Positions 61,036 through 64,000 of a DNA stretch of 64,000 nucleotides are shown one piece after another (the stretch's first letter is position 1; each line of letters starts with the position of its first letter). Under the pieces are notes generated by a model that worked only from the letters and a program-made list of their open reading frames with translations, did no database searches and was not told the DNA's origin. The DNA comes from Verrucomicrobiia bacterium (GTDB lineage Bacteria; Verrucomicrobiota; Verrucomicrobiia; Verrucomicrobiales; Akkermansiaceae): positions 1 through 64,000 of the forward strand of contig JAUIJD010000017.1 of the NCBI GenBank assembly GCA_030431475.1, written 5' to 3'. The translations under genes and the position numbers were made by a program.

Positions 61036-62157
61036 ATGGGCTTTCGCCTGCGCCTCTGCCTGCTCTCATTCGCGGCTTCTTTGCCGTCGGGGGCGGAGAC
61101 CCCCACCCCGCCGCTGAAGGATCTGCAGCGGCAGGTGGAACGGGCCGACGGCCGGCGCGACCACCTGCACCTCGGCGCCACCACCGGGTGGCGGCTGCTC
61201 CACCGCCAGCCGCGGATCGCCACGATCCTCGACCGGGAGTTCGGCTACGTCACCCCCGAGAACGACTTCAAGCAGAGCCGCGTCCACCCCGAGCCCGGCA
61301 AGTGGGACTGGGAGGCGGTCGACGGCTGGATCGCCCGCACCCGCGAGAAAGGGCAGCTCGTCCGGGTCCACGGCCCGATCAGCCCGCAGGCCTCGCGCTG
61401 GGTGATGGACGACCGCCGCACGCCCGGCGAGCTGGAGAAGATCATGGAGGAGTTCTTCGTCGCCCTCTGCAAGCGCATCCAGCCCCACCCGCACCTGCGC
61501 TGGATGGACGTCGTCAATGAGACCGTCACGCCCCAGGGCGCCTGGTTCGGTCCCAAGCCCGGCACCGACCAGTGGGAGAATCCGTGGCCGCGGCTCGGCT
61601 ACGACGAGGACCACCCGCTTCGCCCCCCACTCTACATCCGCCGCGCCTTCGAGATCGCCGCCGGGCACGCGCCCGACAAGAGCCTCGTCATCAACCAGCA
61701 CGGCAGCATGGAACCGGCGATGTGGTCGAAGGTGAAGGCACTCATCGGCTACCTTCGCGACCGCGGGCTGCGGGTCGACGGCCTCGGCTGGCAGGCCCAC
61801 ATCCGGGCCGGGTGGGAGAAGGAGCCCGGCAACCTGGAGAAGCTCGACGAGCTCATCCGCTGGGCCCACGACCACGAGCTCGACTTTCACATCACCGAGA
61901 TCGACGTCCGGCGCCAGCCCGCAGGCTCCCGCGAGATGGCCAGCCTCGAGGCCCAGGCGGCGACCTACCGCGCGGTGATGGAACGGCTGCTGCGGCACCG
62001 TCACCGCGGCGTGGTGACCTGGAACACGTGGGGTCTCAGCGACGCCCACCACTGGGGCACCCGGGAGAACTGGCAGGCCTGTCTTTTCGACGGGGAGTTC
62101 CAGCCCAAGCCCGCCTACCACGCCGTCGCCGGTGCCCTTCGCGCCGCCGCGCGCTAG
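61036..62157 (+). CDS. Secreted GH10 endo-beta-1,4-xylanase-like enzyme
   Basis: A 373-residue protein with a signal peptide (FRLRLCLLSFAASLPSGAE). GH10 landmarks: LGATTGWRLLHRQPRIATIL and FGYVTPENDFKQSRVHPEPG at the barrel start, GQLVRVHGPISPQASRW, acid/base Glu162 in MDVVNETVTPQG, GLGWQAHIRAGWEKEP, nucleophile Glu288 in FHITEIDVRRQ, and VVTWNTWGLSDAHHWG near the end. The length fits a single catalytic domain. GH10 enzymes cleave beta-1,4-xylan backbones outside the cell. Some GH10-like proteins in this phylum differ in specificity, so xylan is the likely but not proven substrate. Start at 61036, before the signal peptide. Confidence 0.9.
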   Translation: MGFRLRLCLLSFAASLPSGAETPTPPLKDLQRQVERADGRRDHLHLGATTGWRLLHRQPRIATILDREFGYVTPENDFKQSRVHPEPGKWDWEAVDGWIARTREKGQLVRVHGPISPQASRWVMDDRRTPGELEKIMEEFFVALCKRIQPHPHLRWMDVVNETVTPQGAWFGPKPGTDQWENPWPRLGYDEDHPLRPPLYIRRAFEIAAGHAPDKSLVINQHGSMEPAMWSKVKALIGYLRDRGLRVDGLGWQAHIRAGWEKEPGNLEKLDELIRWAHDHELDFHITEIDVRRQPAGSREMASLEAQAATYRAVMERLLRHRHRGVVTWNTWGLSDAHHWGTRENWQACLFDGEFQPKPAYHAVAGALRAAAR

Positions 62158-62282
62158 CGGGACTCCCCCAAATCGCGTCCCGGCCCTTCGATTGGACCCT
62201 CGGGACACGGATGGCTCCGGCCCGCGACCGAGAGATCCATTGCCACCCTAACGGATTTCGTCCTGTATGGGCTCGACTTATC

Positions 62283-63797
62283 ATGACCTGCCTCTCCCGA
62301 CTGTTCATCCCGCTTGCCCTCGCCCCACCCCTCGCCGCCGCCCCACTTGTCTATCAGGCCCTCCCCGATCTCGCCCTGCCGCCCTTGACCGAGCCGGATG
62401 CCCGGAACCTTTCCCAGGCCATCGATGCCCGCGGCAAGTCCTCCTTCCTCCTCCAGACCGGCGACGCGTCCGATGGCAACATCCAGTTCGACCTCTGGAC
62501 CCATGGCGCCTGGCATTCGCTGCCCTCCAGCACGAGCTTCGCCCCTTTGAACACCTCCACCGTCAAGACCCGCCTGATCGCCGGGCCCGACGGCACCCTG
62601 ACCTCCCTCTTCGCCTTCAACGGCGTGATCACCGGGCTCTATGGAGTCGAGTGGACGCCATCCGGCGGTGTGGGCCCGCTGCAGGGCATCGGCGTGAGCG
62701 GAAACTTCGGGCTCCTCGACGCCACCGCGCTGAGCGACGGCACGATCGCGATCGCCACGACCTTTCCCGGAGATCGTCAGATCAGCGTGGCGATCTGGGA
62801 CGGCAACTCGATCGTCGAGAGCTTCATGACCACGGAGGATCCGGATGGCTACTTCGACCGGCTCACGGTCGCCGAGACCTCAACCGGCGGGGTGGCCGTC
62901 GCCGCCTGGAACGCCGTCGAAGACGCCGGAACCCGAACCCGGACCCTTCGCTACCTCTCCTCCGCCCGTCCGCTCTCCGCCACACCTTCGTGGTCGACCG
63001 TGTACTCGAACAGCGAACCCGCCAGTGAGATCAATTTCAGCTCCGTGGCCGACCTCGCCATGCAGAACACGACCCTGCCCTTCATCGCCCACTCGAACTC
63101 CATCGACGACACCGTGATGGTCTCACGTTTCACGATCGGCAGCGGCTGGGTTCACGACACGGTCGACGCGTCCCCGGCCCGGACGGCGCCGTTCCGGGCC
63201 TACCTCGACGACCAGGATCGTCCCGCGGTTGCCTGGACCCCCTACGGGACATTCCAGCCCCGCTCAGCGGCCCGCAACGGTTCCTCCTGGGAATCGCCGC
63301 AGGTCCTCAACGGGATCAGTTCATCGGTTGGCGCCTTCGCCGTGGATGCCGACGGCTTCCTCCACCTCTCCGGCGTCAACGAAAGTGACGACACCATCGA
63401 GAGCCTGTCGCCCCTCGACACCACCGATCTCGACGGCGACGGGATCGTTTACCTCCTCGAGGACGCCCTGCAATCCGACCCGAACGACGCTTCCTCGAGG
63501 GAGCTCCCCCAGTTCGATGTCACCGCCTCCGACAGGATGGCGCTCAGTTTCGAAGTCCCGGGCGACACGACCAAGCTCAACGGCACGGAGAACGGGATCC
63601 TGTTCTCGGCTTCCGAGAACCTCATCTTCAACATCCAGCTGAGCAACGAACTCGAGTCCTGGAGTCAGTCGTCCGCCCTGCTCGATACCGATCTCTTCAC
63701 CCTCGGCGGCCGCCGCGTGGTGGTGGCCGAGCAGGTCTCTCCCATCGGGGACGGCGCCCGGAAATACATGCGCCTCGAGGTGCTGCGGTTGAGATAG
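62283..63797 (+). CDS. Secreted protein with propeller-like repeats and shared C-terminal module
   Basis: A 504-residue protein with signal peptide MTCLSRLFIPLALAPPLAAA. Residues ~30-360 show repeated short beta motifs (TRLIAGPDGTLTSLFAFNG, VAETSTGGVAVAAWNAV, AYLDDQDRPAVAWTPYG) suggesting a beta-propeller or BNR-like fold, without an identifiable catalytic set. Then comes a calcium-loop segment (TTDLDGDGIVYLLEDALQSD), and the C-terminus is the shared module (SNELESWSQSS ... RKYMRLEVLRL). It follows the GH10 gene by 125 bp on the same strand. Function unknown; extracellular. Confidence 0.7.
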   Translation: MTCLSRLFIPLALAPPLAAAPLVYQALPDLALPPLTEPDARNLSQAIDARGKSSFLLQTGDASDGNIQFDLWTHGAWHSLPSSTSFAPLNTSTVKTRLIAGPDGTLTSLFAFNGVITGLYGVEWTPSGGVGPLQGIGVSGNFGLLDATALSDGTIAIATTFPGDRQISVAIWDGNSIVESFMTTEDPDGYFDRLTVAETSTGGVAVAAWNAVEDAGTRTRTLRYLSSARPLSATPSWSTVYSNSEPASEINFSSVADLAMQNTTLPFIAHSNSIDDTVMVSRFTIGSGWVHDTVDASPARTAPFRAYLDDQDRPAVAWTPYGTFQPRSAARNGSSWESPQVLNGISSSVGAFAVDADGFLHLSGVNESDDTIESLSPLDTTDLDGDGIVYLLEDALQSDPNDASSRELPQFDVTASDRMALSFEVPGDTTKLNGTENGILFSASENLIFNIQLSNELESWSQSSALLDTDLFTLGGRRVVVAEQVSPIGDGARKYMRLEVLRLR

Positions 63798-63927
63798 CCT
63801 GATCCGGATGGCGACGGGCAAGGCGTCCGCCGAGGCACCCGGAACCGGCCAGGGGGACGGGTCCGCCCGGGCCCAGGCCCGTTGGGTTGTTCTGGCATGG
63901 CCGCGGTCGCTGCCCTAGCGTGTCAGG

Positions 63928-64000
63928 ATGACATTCCGATGGCCCGGCCTGCGGGGGAAATTCATCGCCGCCCTGGTGGTGGCAGCGGCGTTGCCGCTGG
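63928..64000 (+). CDS. Membrane protein start, possibly a sensor kinase (truncated by window edge)
   Basis: Only 24 codons are visible: ATG at 63928 preceded by AGG, then MTFRWPGLRGKFIAALVVAA ending ALPL. A basic LRGKF before a hydrophobic helix is common at the first membrane segment of HAMP-type sensor histidine kinases or chemoreceptors, but this is only a hint. The stretch before it (63798-63927) holds a GC-rich hairpin (CGGGTCCGCCCGGGC region) and no gene. Confidence 0.5.
   Translation, partial: MTFRWPGLRGKFIAALVVAAALPL

Overview
The window reads as a chromosomal segment of a high-GC, Gram-negative, polysaccharide-degrading bacterium of the PVC group, most likely a verrucomicrobium (inference from gene content; there is no rRNA or tRNA here). 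The reasons are two formylglycine-type sulfatases, a PEP-CTERM protein, a XylR-type AraC regulator beside a sugar porter, large secreted TSP3, GEVED, FG-GAP and beta-helix proteins, GH10 and GH31 enzymes, dispersed REP-like hairpins, and few clear Shine-Dalgarno sequences.

Layout. 1-0.7 kb: the end of an insertion sequence that appears to have interrupted a Fic-family gene, with a helically phased motif array upstream of that gene. 0.8-6.1 kb: envelope proteins (DUF2339 giant, orphan secretin-C-terminal-like protein, zinc ribbon protein, small membrane protein, lipoprotein). 6.2-16.6 kb: EEP-PhoD fusion, threonine catabolism (kbl), SLC13 anion transporter, a cNMP-domain histidine kinase with its receiver, and an enlarged adenylate-kinase-like protein behind a 7-bp minisatellite. 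16.8-21.1 kb: a three-gene cell-surface cluster whose distal part has much lower GC. 21.4-33 kb: an interrupted secreted gene, GEVED and FG-GAP proteins, sugar porter with regulator, and an HYDIN-like repeat protein. 33-40 kb: VOC protein, alpha/beta hydrolase, sulfatase, and an idonate/gluconate operon (dehydrogenase, SDR, GntP). 40-50 kb: beta-helix protein, DUF418 protein and a 1150-residue coiled-coil/BACON-like protein; the last two lie between two inverted copies of a roughly 500-bp non-coding element. 50-64 kb: GH31 carrying both dockerin-like and cohesin-like regions, second sulfatase, MATE exporter overlapping an antisense membrane gene, PEP-CTERM protein, pentaheme cytochrome with a jelly-roll-like tail, GH10 xylanase, another secreted protein, and the start of a membrane protein.

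How it fits together. The enzymes (GH31, GH10, sulfatases), importers (sugar porter, GntP, SLC13) and oxidoreductases suggest import and oxidation of plant or algal sugars and sugar acids, with a large set of exported proteins. Seven of these exported proteins share an unlabelled module of the form S-x-D-L-x-x-W ... F-x-R-L, usually at the C-terminus and often just after a calcium-loop-like D-x-D-G-D-G segment. That shared module, the phased motif array at 0.5-0.7 kb, the inverted-repeat-bounded 5.5 kb block and the composite low-GC surface cluster are the best candidates for something undescribed.
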